From: Flavobacteriales bacterium UBA3477
GTDB taxonomy: Bacteria > Bacteroidota > Bacteroidia > Flavobacteriales > Schleiferiaceae
Length of the DNA stretch: 56,849 bases
Direction of reading: 5' to 3'
Assembly (NCBI GenBank): GCA_002378005.1
Contig: DFQY01000016.1
Span: 1-56,849 of the forward strand
Numbering within the stretch: the first letter of the stretch is position 1; each line of letters begins with the position of its first letter. Below the pieces are notes generated by a model. It was not told the DNA's origin. It saw only the letters and a program-made list of their open reading frames with translations, and searched no databases. Below, piece after piece: positions 42,245-52,500 of this stretch. The position numbers were made by a program, and so were the translations under genes.

Positions 42245-43021
42245 TTAGGCGGTAAAGCGCACCTCGACCGGTGCAAACCCCTCCACCTCGAGCGTAAAGG
42301 AATCGCCATTTTCGACCGGAACCATGGGTCCTAGCGCACCAGATAGCAATACCTCTCCTTTCATCAAGGGTCGTCCTCCTGACGCCATGGTCTTCGCCAA
42401 CCACAATGCCGCATTCAACGGATTTCCCATACACGCCGCACCAGTGCCTTCACTGGCCACCACACCGTTTTTCTTTAATACCATACGTACTTCAGCTGTC
42501 TGTACCTCCTCCAAAGGTTTTCCTTCTTGCCCGAGGACATAGTGCGAGCCAGAGGCGTTGTCGGCAATGGTATCCGAGATGCGAATGTTCCAGCCTTCGA
42601 TGCGGGAACCCACGACTTCAATGGAGGCTCGCACTTCTGCAATTGCGGCTTTCAAATCATCCATGGTCAGATCTGCATTGGGGAGATCGGCCCCAAGCAC
42701 GAAGGCCAATTCTCCTTCGACCTTTGGTTGCATCAGCTCACCCATGCTGATCATGCCTGTGGCGCTGCGGTCCATAGTATGGAACAAAATGCCGTAATCT
42801 GGCTGGTCTACACCGAGCTGTTGCTGAACCGCTGGGCTCGTCAAACCAATTTTCTTGCCCACGATTCGCTCACCGTCCTTCATGCGCAATTCCACGAGCT
42901 CCTGCTGTATAGCATAAGCCGTTGGGATATCGTTGTTGATGTGGTCACGCAAAGGAGCGATGGTTTGGCCAGATTTTAACGAATCGTAGAGGGCCTTGGC
43001 ATGGTCGAAAACAGATGACAT
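42245..43021 (-). CDS. 4-oxalocrotonate decarboxylase/2-oxopent-4-enoate hydratase family protein
   Basis: A 258-residue fumarylacetoacetate-hydrolase-fold enzyme of the 2-oxopent-4-enoate hydratase/4-oxalocrotonate decarboxylase type. Metal-binding acids are in VEGELAFVLG (near residue 105) with GKKIGLT near 55. These enzymes act at the end of catechol meta-cleavage and of the 2-aminomuconate branch of kynurenine degradation. Hydratase and decarboxylase cannot be separated by eye. I chose the ATG at 43021 (MSSVFDHAKAL). It is divergent from hgmA across 61 bp. The Rid-family gene at 15748 would act just before it. Confidence 0.82.
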   Translation of the reverse strand: MSSVFDHAKALYDSLKSGQTIAPLRDHINNDIPTAYAIQQELVELRMKDGERIVGKKIGLTSPAVQQQLGVDQPDYGILFHTMDRSATGMISMGELMQPKVEGELAFVLGADLPNADLTMDDLKAAIAEVRASIEVVGSRIEGWNIRISDTIADNASGSHYVLGQEGKPLEEVQTAEVRMVLKKNGVVASEGTGAACMGNPLNAALWLAKTMASGGRPLMKGEVLLSGALGPMVPVENGDSFTLEVEGFAPVEVRFTA

Positions 43022-43050
43022 ATCTCGGAATTTACACCTCGAAGTTACAC

Positions 43051-43058
43051 TATATTTG
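43051..43058 (+). promoter_or_regulatory. -7 promoter element of the hgmA-hppD-fahA operon
   Basis: TATATTTG, an exact TAnnTTTG match, lies 24 nt before the hgmA ATG in the 61-bp divergent gap. On the other strand TAACTTCG (43040-43047) is a 7/8 match with TTTG 22 bp upstream and may serve the divergent hydratase/decarboxylase gene. Confidence 0.58.
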
Positions 43059-43082
43059 TAGGGAACCCACAAACAGAATAGT

Positions 43083-44240
43083 ATGCCATTCTATCAGAAA
43101 TATGGAAGCATTCCCCACAAAAGGCACACGCAATTTCGCAAAGCCGATGGGAGTTTGTACCACGAGGAACTCTTTGGAACTATAGGATTTGACGGGATGT
43201 CTACCCTGCTCTACCACGAACATCCACCGACCATGGTTAAGGATATTTTGGAGAGTGTGGACGTTGCGCCGAAGGTAGCCGTGGACAAGAACATGAAAGC
43301 GTACCTGCTGGAAGGTTTTAAAGTTCCCGCCACCGACGACTACCTCTCGTCAAGAACGCCAGTGCTCACGAATAGTGATTTGACTATTTCATTGGCCGCT
43401 CCGAAAAAGAGCATGTCGGACTATTACTACAAAAATGCCCAGCAAGATGAGATGGTATTCGTCCACGAAGGATCGGGAACGCTGTACACGCAGATGGGCG
43501 CTTTGGCTTTTGGACCTGGCGATTATCTGATTATCCCACGCGGAATGATTCAGCAATTCCATTTTAATACTGAGGAGAATAGGTTGTTCATCGTGGAAAG
43601 TGGCTCGCCTATTTATACGCCGAAGCGCTACAGAAATTGGTTTGGCCAATTATTAGAGCACAGCCCATATTGCGAACGAGATTTCCGTGCACCGGCCCAT
43701 GTGCCTGCAAAAAACGAACTAGGTGATTTCACCATCAAGGTGAAGAAAGAGGACATGATCCACAACTACATCTACGCCTCTCACCCCTTTGATGTCGTTG
43801 GATGGGACGGGTTCAACTACCCCTACGCCTTTAACATCAAAGATTTCGAACCCATTACCGGACGCGTACACCAACCGCCACCGGTGCACCAAACGTTCGA
43901 AACCAACGCTTTTGTGGTATGTTCTTTCGTACCTCGTTTGTACGACTACCACCCACAGGCCATCCCGGCACCTTACAACCACAGCAACATCGATTCTGAT
44001 GAGGTATTGTACTACGTGGATGGTGATTTCATGAGCCGCAACAATATTGAGCGAGGGCACATCACCTTGCACCCTGCAGGCATTCCACACGGACCGGCAC
44101 CGGGTACCTACGAAGGTTCCATCGGTAAAAAAGGAACCGAAGAATATGCGGTGATGGTCGATACCTTTAAACCTTTAAAAGTCACAGAACAGGCCATTGC
44201 CTTGAGCGATGGCAAATACCACAAGAGCTGGATCAAATAA
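43083..44240 (+). CDS. hgmA: Homogentisate 1,2-dioxygenase
   Basis: A 385-residue cupin-fold, Fe(II)-dependent enzyme. It opens the ring of homogentisate to maleylacetoacetate. The Fe ligands typical of the family lie in APYNHSNIDSDEVLYYV (His and Glu, near residues 300-315) and GHITLHPAGIPHG (His, near 330). The N-terminal part includes YHEELFGTIGFDGMST. It is the first gene of hgmA-hppD-fahA; gaps of 9 and 21 bp suggest one transcript. It is shorter than the human enzyme (445 aa), as is usual in Bacteroidota. Confidence 0.93.
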   Translation: MPFYQKYGSIPHKRHTQFRKADGSLYHEELFGTIGFDGMSTLLYHEHPPTMVKDILESVDVAPKVAVDKNMKAYLLEGFKVPATDDYLSSRTPVLTNSDLTISLAAPKKSMSDYYYKNAQQDEMVFVHEGSGTLYTQMGALAFGPGDYLIIPRGMIQQFHFNTEENRLFIVESGSPIYTPKRYRNWFGQLLEHSPYCERDFRAPAHVPAKNELGDFTIKVKKEDMIHNYIYASHPFDVVGWDGFNYPYAFNIKDFEPITGRVHQPPPVHQTFETNAFVVCSFVPRLYDYHPQAIPAPYNHSNIDSDEVLYYVDGDFMSRNNIERGHITLHPAGIPHGPAPGTYEGSIGKKGTEEYAVMVDTFKPLKVTEQAIALSDGKYHKSWIK

Positions 44241-44249
44241 CCTACGATC

Positions 44250-45374
44250 ATGACAAACACACTGCCTAAACAATTTGCAGATGCCCAAGATTTCCTTGAA
44301 TTATGGGGTACCGATCACGTAGAAATCTACGTAGGGAATGCAAAACAGAGTGCCTATTACTTTAAGACCGCCTTCGGGTTCCAGGAAGTGGCCTATGCCG
44401 GTTTGGAAACAGGCGTGCAGGACCGCACCTCCTACGTGCTTCAACAAGATAAAATCCGCTTGGTCATCACCTCTTCGATGATCAAAGACAGCGATATCAA
44501 CCGCCACCTCAACGAACACGGAGATGGAGTGAAATTTGTTGCGCTTTGGGTGCCAGATGCGACAAAGGCATTTGAGGAAACCACCCAAAGAGGTGCGAAG
44601 CCTTACCAGGAGCCAAAGGTGAGTGAAGATGCACACGGTAAAGTGGTCACCTCCGGAATCTATACGTACGGTGAAACCGTACACATGTTCGTGGAGCGCA
44701 ATGATTACGACGGTCCTTTCTTACCCGGCTATGTAGCGCGCGCGCCGAGCTACCAGCCGAAGCCTGTGGGATTGAAGTACATCGACCACATGGTAGGCAA
44801 TGTCGACTGGGGCCAGATGAATACTTGGGTGAAGTTCTATGCAGAGGTTATGGGCTTCTCGCAAATTATTTCCTTCGACGACAAAGACATTTCTACGGAA
44901 TACACGGCCTTGATGTCTAAGGTGATGTCCAATGGTAATGGCCGCATCAAGTTCCCTATCAATGAACCGGCAGAAGGCAAGAAACGCTCGCAGATTGAGG
45001 AATACATCAACTTCTACAATGGCGCAGGCGTGCAACACTTGGCCCTGGCTACAGATAACATCATCTATACCATTCACGAATTGCGTGAGCGCGGGGTAGA
45101 TTTCCTTGATGTACCGGACAGCTACTACGACGATCTTCAGGAGCGTGTGGGTGCCATCGACGAAGATGTTGAGGTATTAAAGCGCTACAAGATTTTGGTA
45201 GACCGCGACGATGAGGGGTATTTGCTACAATTATTCACTAAACCTCTGATGGATCGTCCTACCGTATTCATTGAGATTATTCAGCGCAAAGGTGCGACGA
45301 GCTTCGGAAAAGGCAACTTTAAAGCGTTGTTTGAGGCCATTGAGCGCGAGCAAGCAAACAGAGGAACCCTCTAA
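44250..45374 (+). CDS. hppD: 4-hydroxyphenylpyruvate dioxygenase
   Basis: A 374-residue vicinal-oxygen-chelate enzyme with two glyoxalase-like halves. It converts 4-hydroxyphenylpyruvate to homogentisate. Fe ligands are in IDHMVGNVDWG (His near residue 178), GVQHLALATDNI (His near 260) and TVFIEIIQRKG (Glu near 345). It follows hgmA and precedes fahA. A tyrosine aminotransferase is not in the window. Confidence 0.96.
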   Translation: MTNTLPKQFADAQDFLELWGTDHVEIYVGNAKQSAYYFKTAFGFQEVAYAGLETGVQDRTSYVLQQDKIRLVITSSMIKDSDINRHLNEHGDGVKFVALWVPDATKAFEETTQRGAKPYQEPKVSEDAHGKVVTSGIYTYGETVHMFVERNDYDGPFLPGYVARAPSYQPKPVGLKYIDHMVGNVDWGQMNTWVKFYAEVMGFSQIISFDDKDISTEYTALMSKVMSNGNGRIKFPINEPAEGKKRSQIEEYINFYNGAGVQHLALATDNIIYTIHELRERGVDFLDVPDSYYDDLQERVGAIDEDVEVLKRYKILVDRDDEGYLLQLFTKPLMDRPTVFIEIIQRKGATSFGKGNFKALFEAIEREQANRGTL

Positions 45375-45395
45375 CCCTACACAACAGCAACATAG

Positions 45396-46676
45396 ATGAA
45401 CCTAGCAGCGAACGATCCTTCAAGAACTTCATGGATTCCTGTCCCAACAGACAGTGATTTCCCCATTCAAAACCTCCCCTTTGGCGTGTTTATACCGGAA
45501 GATGATATCATCACCACCGGGACACGCATTGGCGACACGGCCATTGATTTGAGTGTGTTGCAACAATTGGGATACTTCAAAGGCATCGACCTTCCGGACG
45601 ATGTGTTCTTGCAGGATACGCTCAATGATTTCATTGCGTTGGGACGACCGACTTGGCGAAAGGTTCGCAACAGATTGGCTGAGATTTTTGATGAAAACAA
45701 TGACGAGCTAAAGTCTCGCGTAGACCATCAAAACCAAGCATTGTTCCCTGTGGACCACGTACAGATGCTCATGCCGGTCTTCGTTCAGGATTATACAGAT
45801 TTCTACAGCTCTATTGAGCATGCCACCAACGTGGGTAAAATGTTCCGTGACCCGGAAAACGCCTTGCTCCCGAACTGGAAACACATCCCCGTGGGTTACC
45901 ATGGCCGCAGCTCCTCCATCGTTATTAGCGGGGTAGATCTACACCGCCCGAAAGGCCAGCGCATAGCGCCGGGTGCCGATGTGCCTACTTTTGGACCTTC
46001 GGTACGGATGGACTTCGAACTCGAGATGGCCTTCATTACCGGTGAGGGCAAACCATTGGGCAACCGCATCAAAGCGGAAGAAGCCGATGAGTACATCTTT
46101 GGGATGGTGCTCTTTAACGATTGGAGTGCACGAGATATCCAAAAGTGGGAATATGTACCTCTAGGACCGTTCTTGGGCAAGAACTTCGGATCGAGTATCA
46201 GCCCTTGGGTAGTGACCATGGATGCTTTGGAGCCCTTCAAGGTGGAAGGCCCTAAGCAGGATCCACCGGTGTTGCCGTATTTGGAGACAAATGGCGCTAA
46301 CAACTATGATATCGCACTTGAAGTAGGTCTGGCGCCACAGGGCAAGAAGGAGACGGTGGTCAGCCGCTCGAACTATAAGTACATGTATTGGAACCAGCGT
46401 CAGCAATTGGCCCATCATACGGTCAATGGCTGTAATGTCAATGCTGGCGATATGATGGCATCAGGGACCATTTCTGGACCGACCAAGGACAGCTACGGCT
46501 CGATGTTGGAACTGAGCTGGGCGGGCAAAGAGCCCATCACCCTTGATACAGGTGAAACGCGCACGTTCATTGAAGATGGGGATACCATCACCATGCGCGG
46601 CCACTGTTCCAACGGAAATATCCGCATTGGATTTGGCGCGGTCAGCACGACGTTGCTTCCTGCTATAGAAGATTAA
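45396..46676 (+). CDS. fahA: Fumarylacetoacetase
   Basis: A 426-residue fumarylacetoacetate hydrolase. It splits fumarylacetoacetate into fumarate and acetoacetate, the last step of tyrosine breakdown. Metal and substrate segments are PVFVQDYTDFYSSIEHATN near residue 125, GYHGRSSSIV near 165, VRMDFELEMAFITGEGKPLG near 205 and FNDWSARDIQKWEYVPLGPF. The maleylacetoacetate isomerase gene is not seen nearby. A terminator follows, separating it from the CoA-transferase genes. Confidence 0.96.
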   Translation: MNLAANDPSRTSWIPVPTDSDFPIQNLPFGVFIPEDDIITTGTRIGDTAIDLSVLQQLGYFKGIDLPDDVFLQDTLNDFIALGRPTWRKVRNRLAEIFDENNDELKSRVDHQNQALFPVDHVQMLMPVFVQDYTDFYSSIEHATNVGKMFRDPENALLPNWKHIPVGYHGRSSSIVISGVDLHRPKGQRIAPGADVPTFGPSVRMDFELEMAFITGEGKPLGNRIKAEEADEYIFGMVLFNDWSARDIQKWEYVPLGPFLGKNFGSSISPWVVTMDALEPFKVEGPKQDPPVLPYLETNGANNYDIALEVGLAPQGKKETVVSRSNYKYMYWNQRQQLAHHTVNGCNVNAGDMMASGTISGPTKDSYGSMLELSWAGKEPITLDTGETRTFIEDGDTITMRGHCSNGNIRIGFGAVSTTLLPAIED

Positions 46677-46679
46677 ACT

Positions 46680-46710
46680 AAAGCCCCGCTGGCCGTGCTT
46701 GTGGGGCTTT
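46680..46710 (+). terminator. Rho-independent terminator after fahA
   Basis: An 8-bp stem (AAAGCCCC / GGGGCTTT) with a 15-nt loop, then TTT and CC. It lies between fahA (stop 46676) and scoA (46743), so the CoA-transferase genes may be only partly read through or have their own promoter. Confidence 0.75.
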
Positions 46711-46742
46711 TTCCTTACCTTATACTCACAGAATAATTACCT

Positions 46743-47462
46743 ATGTCTACGACCAATTATATCTCGAAAGTCGTCCCAGACGCCACCGCGGCACTGGAAG
46801 GATTGGAAGATAATATGACCGTGATGTTTGGTGGATTTGGATTGTGTGGAATTCCCGAGAATTCTATCACTGCCATCCGCGAAAAAGGCACCACGGGGAT
46901 CACCTGTATCTCCAACAACGCCGGAGTGGATGATTTCGGCCTTGGATTGCTCTTGCACACGCGACAAATTAAAAAGATGATTGCCTCTTACGTCGGCGAG
47001 AACGATGAATTTGAGCGCCAGATGTTGAGTGGAGAGCTGGAGGTGGAACTCATCCCACAAGGTACTTTGGCAGAGCGTTGTCGCGCGGCCGGAGCGGGTG
47101 TACCTGCCTTCTACACGCCGGCCGGTTACGGTACGGAGGTGGCAGAGGGCAAGGAAGTACGCGTTTTCAATGGCAAGCCACACATTTTAGAGCATGCCTT
47201 CGATGCACCTTTTGCCTTTGTGAAGGCCTGGAAAGGAGATAAGGCTGGGAACCTTATTTTCAAGGGTACTGCACGCAACTTCAACCCCATGATGGCCATG
47301 GCCGGAAAGATCACAGTTGCTGAGGTGGAAGAATTAGTAGAAGTAGGAGAATTGGACCCAAATAGCATCCATATTCCAGGAATTTTCGTGCAGCGAATCT
47401 TCCAAGGTGTGGGCTATGAAAAACGAATAGAACAACGCACAGTGCGTGCCAAAAGCGAATAA
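46743..47462 (+). CDS. scoA: 3-oxoacid CoA-transferase subunit A
   Basis: A 239-residue alpha subunit of a succinyl-CoA:3-oxoacid CoA-transferase. FGGFGLCGIPE near residue 28, SNNAGVDDFGLGLL near 57 and AFVKAWKGDKAGNL near 160 are typical. With ScoB it moves CoA to acetoacetate, the product of FahA. Spacing to scoB is 2 bp, so the pair is cotranscribed. A clear -7 element is not visible. Confidence 0.93.
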   Translation: MSTTNYISKVVPDATAALEGLEDNMTVMFGGFGLCGIPENSITAIREKGTTGITCISNNAGVDDFGLGLLLHTRQIKKMIASYVGENDEFERQMLSGELEVELIPQGTLAERCRAAGAGVPAFYTPAGYGTEVAEGKEVRVFNGKPHILEHAFDAPFAFVKAWKGDKAGNLIFKGTARNFNPMMAMAGKITVAEVEELVEVGELDPNSIHIPGIFVQRIFQGVGYEKRIEQRTVRAKSE

Positions 47463-47464
47463 CC

Positions 47465-48124
47465 ATGGGATTGAGTAAAGATCAAATTGCACAGCGCATC
47501 GCCCAGGAACTTCGCAATGGATGGTACGTAAATTTGGGCATCGGGATTCCCACCTTGGTGGCGAACCACATCCCGCAAGGCATCAATGTAGAATTTCAAA
47601 GTGAGAACGGCATCTTGGGCATGGGCCCCTTCCCTTTCGAAGGTGAAGAAGATGCAGACCTCATTAACGCTGGGAAGCAAACCATCACGGCCATGCCTGG
47701 GGCGAGCTTCTTCTCGAGCGAACTGAGCTTCGCCATGATTCGTGGGCAGCACGTGCAACTGACCGTTCTAGGTGCTATGGAAGTCAGCGACAGTGGGGAC
47801 ATTGCGAACTGGAAAATTCCAGGAAGAATGGTCAAAGGTATGGGTGGCGCGATGGACCTTGTGGCATCAGCCGAGAACATCATTGTGGCCATGCAGCATA
47901 CCAACCGTGCCGGAGAAAGCAAGCTCTTGCCTGAGTGTTCACTACCACTTACTGGGGTTCAATGCGTGAAAAAGATTGTCACAGATTTAGCTGTATTGGA
48001 AGTTCATCCAGAACGCGGGTTTATACTTCTGGAACGAGCCCCTGGGGTGACCGTAAACGAGATTCAGAGTAAGACTGCCGGGCGGCTGGTGGTCGAGGGC
48101 GATGTCCCTGAGATGCAACTATAA
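47465..48124 (+). CDS. scoB: 3-oxoacid CoA-transferase subunit B
   Basis: A 219-residue beta subunit. The catalytic Glu is in FQSENGILGMGPFP (near residue 45), and VNLGIGIPTLVA near 20 and GGAMDLVASAENIIV near 122 are family segments. It completes the CoA-transferase that makes acetoacetyl-CoA from acetoacetate, linking tyrosine breakdown to central metabolism. A strong terminator follows immediately. Confidence 0.94.
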   Translation: MGLSKDQIAQRIAQELRNGWYVNLGIGIPTLVANHIPQGINVEFQSENGILGMGPFPFEGEEDADLINAGKQTITAMPGASFFSSELSFAMIRGQHVQLTVLGAMEVSDSGDIANWKIPGRMVKGMGGAMDLVASAENIIVAMQHTNRAGESKLLPECSLPLTGVQCVKKIVTDLAVLEVHPERGFILLERAPGVTVNEIQSKTAGRLVVEGDVPEMQL

Positions 48125-48152
48125 AAAAGGCGCCCCAGGAAGGGCGCCTTTT
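48125..48152 (+). terminator. Rho-independent terminator after scoB
   Basis: A perfect 11-bp stem (AAAAGGCGCCC / GGGCGCCTTTT) with a 6-nt loop and a following T-rich run (CTTTTT). It overlaps the end of scoB closely. On the minus strand it could also stop the tolC-like transcript, although that gene ends at 48280. Confidence 0.9.
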
Positions 48153-48279
48153 CTTTTTGACCGGGATAAATCAGAGAAAACCGGACAAAAACAAAACCAT
48201 GCGGTTTAGGAAATGGTCTCTGAATTAGTTTAGGTTCCTCTAAAGTATAGCAGTCTAATTTTTAATAGCGTGATATTTA

Positions 48280-49590
48280 TCATCTTCCCAGTGACCCTAC
48301 CAAAGCCAATACAGTAATCTTTGCATTGACCGCTTGGAATAGGGCACTGTGCATACCATTGTTAGCATTGAGCCAGGCTATTTGTGCTTCGCGTAATTCA
48401 AAGCTGCTCGCTTTTCCCAAGGCGTGCAACTCGTTCATTCGCATCAGTCGTCGCTCGGCCACTTCCATGTTCTTGGTTTCGATGGCTGCAATCTTAATAG
48501 CGTTATTGAACACATCCATGGCATTTGCCAAAGTGTTTTCAAGGGTTTCGGAAACTTGGTCCAATTGTTCTTGCGCCTTCAACACCTCCAAGGCCGCGTT
48601 TTGACGTTGGGTTTTGCTTTGGAATCCTGAAAACAGATTGTACTGTAGACTCACACCGGCATTCAAACCTTGCTGCTGCGAAGCGGTCAAGAACCCAGCT
48701 TCTGCTTGGCTTTGGTTCAGCCCGTAGGATGCCTGTGCCGCAATAGTGGGGAACAACGTACTCTGCTGCAACTTCTCCTGAAGATTCGCTGCATTCACAG
48801 ACGTTTGGGCCAAAAGCAAGGCGCTGTTGTTCTCGCGCAGGTTGGCCAGTAAATCATCCGGAAGGTCTTTGGCATTGATGGCATCTGTAATACCAATTTC
48901 ATCCACAAGAAAATCAGAGTTATCCCACCCTATGAAGGTAGCAAAGGAGTTTTTGGCCAATTCGAATTGGGCCTGCACCTCCAACAAATTGATGCTATCC
49001 CTATTCAAATCTACTTCAGCAGAAAGACGCTCTGTGGTATTCGAACCGCCCAACGAATTCGTTAATATCGCTCGCTCGTAACGCTGTGAACTAAAAAGCA
49101 ATACTTGCTGTGCGGTAATCACGCTGCGCTGCAACAAAGCAAGCCCCGTGTACTGTGACCAAACCATTGCAATCGTAGTTTCCATAGCTTGCTGCTCGGC
49201 AAGGCTTGCACTTTGCTCGGCAATTTTCAATAGCCCATAAGAACGTTGAATACGGCCTCCCGCGAAGAGGGTTTGGCTAATGCCTAAAGACATGTTTTGA
49301 CTTAAACTCTGAGCCCCTTCCACGTCCTGGGTCTGTCCCGTGGCAAATTCGAGGTTAGAATTCTGCTGGCTCACATTCGCCCCTGCCGTGGCAACCACAT
49401 TAGGCAACATTCCGGCATTCCCCATAGTTGCAGCGTTGGCCGCTTGCTGGCTCGAGAGCTCCGCAATCTTGAGGTTATGATTGTGTTCTAGCGCGGTAGC
49501 AATGGCTTGATCCAGGGCTAAAACCTCCTGTGCTTGGGTGTTCCAAGCAAGGAATACAGTGGCGATGCCAATGAAAATTCTATTGCTCAT
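48280..49590 (-). CDS. TolC-family outer-membrane efflux protein
   Basis: A 436-residue outer-membrane efflux protein with a signal peptide (MSNRIFIGIATVFLAWNTQAQ) and two repeats of long helices with short barrel strands (ALDQAIATALEHNHNLKIAE; SLQYNLFSGFQSKTQRQNAALEV). It is the exit duct of the tripartite pump with the RND permease and adaptor encoded just upstream. I prefer the ATG at 49590, which gives the signal peptide and overlaps the permease end by 11 bases. An ATG at 49614 would add eight residues. Confidence 0.92.
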   Translation of the reverse strand: MSNRIFIGIATVFLAWNTQAQEVLALDQAIATALEHNHNLKIAELSSQQAANAATMGNAGMLPNVVATAGANVSQQNSNLEFATGQTQDVEGAQSLSQNMSLGISQTLFAGGRIQRSYGLLKIAEQSASLAEQQAMETTIAMVWSQYTGLALLQRSVITAQQVLLFSSQRYERAILTNSLGGSNTTERLSAEVDLNRDSINLLEVQAQFELAKNSFATFIGWDNSDFLVDEIGITDAINAKDLPDDLLANLRENNSALLLAQTSVNAANLQEKLQQSTLFPTIAAQASYGLNQSQAEAGFLTASQQQGLNAGVSLQYNLFSGFQSKTQRQNAALEVLKAQEQLDQVSETLENTLANAMDVFNNAIKIAAIETKNMEVAERRLMRMNELHALGKASSFELREAQIAWLNANNGMHSALFQAVNAKITVLALVGSLGR

Positions 49591-52500
49591 CGTATTCGTG
49601 TTTATGGATTTCATTGAAGTAGGCTTCCCCCTTCATTTCTTTTATGGCCGGCTCTACTTCTTCACGGGTAGGGCGCACACCTCTTCTCAAATGCGTGATG
49701 TTCACTCGCGCATCATTGACTAAGGCCATGAGTGATGGCAATACTACCAAGGTCAACATGGTCGCGAACCCAATTCCATAGGCAATAGACACGGCCATTG
49801 GGATAAGGAACTGCGCCTGGAATGAGGTCTCAAAAATCAACGGCGCAAGGCCCGCCACCGTGGTAATAGTGGTCAAGAAAATGGCACGGAACCTACTCAA
49901 ACCAGCATTGTAAATAGCCTCTAATACCGGCTGTCCTGATTTGACATTGATGTTGTACTTGCTTACCAAAACCAACGAGTCGTTCACAATAATCCCGATC
50001 AAGGCCACAACCCCAAGGAAGCTGAGGATGGACATCGGCATACCGTGCAACCAGTGCCCCCAAGCCACCCCGGTCAAACTGAGCGGTATGAGTAGCATTA
50101 TCATAATGGTCTGAATCAAAGAGCGGAAAGTGAACGTAATGGTCAAGATGATCAAGAACAAGATGATGGGCATCACTGTCTGTGAACTCTCCTGTGTTTT
50201 CATGCTCTCCTTTTGCTGCCCTTCGTAGCGCGCAGATACTGATGGATATTGCGCGAAAATCCCCGGCAGAATGTCCGCTTGAATTTGAGCAAGCAATGCC
50301 GGTGCCGAACCATTTGGGCTCGAAAGGTCGCTTTCCACACGGAATTCACGCTGTCCATCCAGGTGATTGATGTTGACGGTTCCGCGTTCAATAGTATAGG
50401 TGGCCAATTCTCTTAGCGGCACCTCCCCTTGCGCTGTGGAAATGAGGAGCTCCTCCAAATCCCACAACTCGCGGCGGTCTTTTTCATCTAATCGGACCCA
50501 GACCTTCACCTCGTCCTCGCCACGCTGCAATCGTTGTACCTGCGCCCCAAAGAAGTTCTCGCGGACCTGCGTCATGATGCTCCCCGGCGTCAAGCCTAGA
50601 TAGCGCGCCTTATCCGTCAAATGCAAGGTGATCTCTCGAATCCCTTTTTGATCGTTATCGACCACATCGGTCAAATCGTCCATGCCTTTAAGCTTGGACT
50701 TCAAGATTTCCTTCGCAGCACGAAGTGCTTCAAGGTCGTAGCTAACCAAGCTCACGGAAATAGGCTTCCCAAAGGCTTGGGCACCACCGAAACTGAGATT
50801 ATCGGCGCCCGGAATCTCACCCGTTGCCTTACGAATGTCGTTTTGGATCAAGAATGACGGCGTCAAGCGCGTTTCAGAATCCAATAAGATCACATTTAAT
50901 CGGGCCTTCGAAGTCGACGGACCAATATTCTTTTGTACCGCCGTAACGACATCTAAGCCATCGGCGCGCTCCGCCTTGTATTGGTCATTTACCTTCCAGA
51001 CTGTCGCCTCGATGTGATCGATCCACTGCTGAGTAATGGCCTCGTTCGTGCCGGCAGGCATATCCAAACTGATGTCCAAATTATCGCGTTCGATAAACGG
51101 GAAAAATTGGGTGCGGACGATACCTCCACCGATAGCCCCAAATGTGATGAACATAAGGGAAATGAATAGGCTGATGGAGACTAATTTATTGCGCAGTGAC
51201 CAATGCAAGAATGGTGCATAGACCTTATCTCTAAACTTAAACAACAGACCAGTAGCTACCGATTGCACAGGATTCAATTTCGCTTTGCGGTCTAACTTAC
51301 TGTGGCTCAAATGCGCCGGTAAGAATAGTAATCCTTCAATCAAGGAGACCGCCAGTGTGGCGATTACAATGAAAGACATTTCCGAAAAGAAGTCCCCGGC
51401 TCGACCGTCCAAGAAGAAGAAACTCGAGAACGCAATAATGGTTGTCAATACCGCACTTACCACCGATGGAATTACCTCGACTGTACCATCCAAAGCAGCA
51501 CGAAGCAGCGGCTTGCCATCTTCATAATGTGCATAGATATTCTCCGCGATAACAATCCCATCATCCACGAGAATCCCAATCACAACAATCATCCCGAACA
51601 AGGAAATGACGTTGATGGTAATACCGAAATAATTGGCCAGAATAAACATCCCAGCAAAAGAAACTGGGATACCAATAGCCACCCAGAAAGCCAAGCGCAT
51701 GTTCAAGAACAAGGTTAGGAGAATCAATACCAGGACAAATCCCAACATTCCATTCTCAAAGAGCAGATCCTTGCGTTGTTGTAGGGTCACAGAAAAATCA
51801 CGAATGACGTCCAGTTGCATATTGCCCTTGGACGCGTTGTATGTCTTGATATATTCGTTCAAATACTCGCAAGTCGCAAGAAGGTCTTCTTGGTCCGTAT
51901 TGTTGACCGTAATCTCCACCGATGGAATGCCATTAAACGAAGCGCGCGTCGGGTTGTCCGCCCAGCGATCGCGCACCGTACCCACGTCCTTTAGGCGGAT
52001 GATCTGACCGTTAGGGCGTGTGTAGACTATGATGTTTTGTAATTCTTGTGCTTCGTAGTTTTTGTTACGAGAGCGAATCAACATCTCTTCCTGGGTTCCT
52101 TTGATCGTTCCCCCGGTGATGTCCAAATTCGTCGTGCGCAGGGCGTTCGCAATTTGCGTCACCGTCAAGTCAAACTTTCGCAAGGTATTTTTATCCAAGG
52201 CAATCTCAATCTCCTCGTCCGGATAGCCACCCAAAGTCACCTTTGAAATACCGTCCTTCAAGCGCAACTCTCTTTCTATGCGTCGCGCCTCCTGCTTCAA
52301 GCTCAACAGATCCACGCCTTCACCCGAAAGTGCCATGCTCATGGCCAAGGTTAAGTTTTCTTGCTTAGACACGCGCACAGGTTCCAATCCCGTCGGGAAG
52401 GAAGGCACACGCTCCACCGCATTCTTCACATCCTCCAGGACCAAATCTGTATCATATCCTTTCAACACCTCAATACGGATGGTCGCTACGTTCTCACTAG

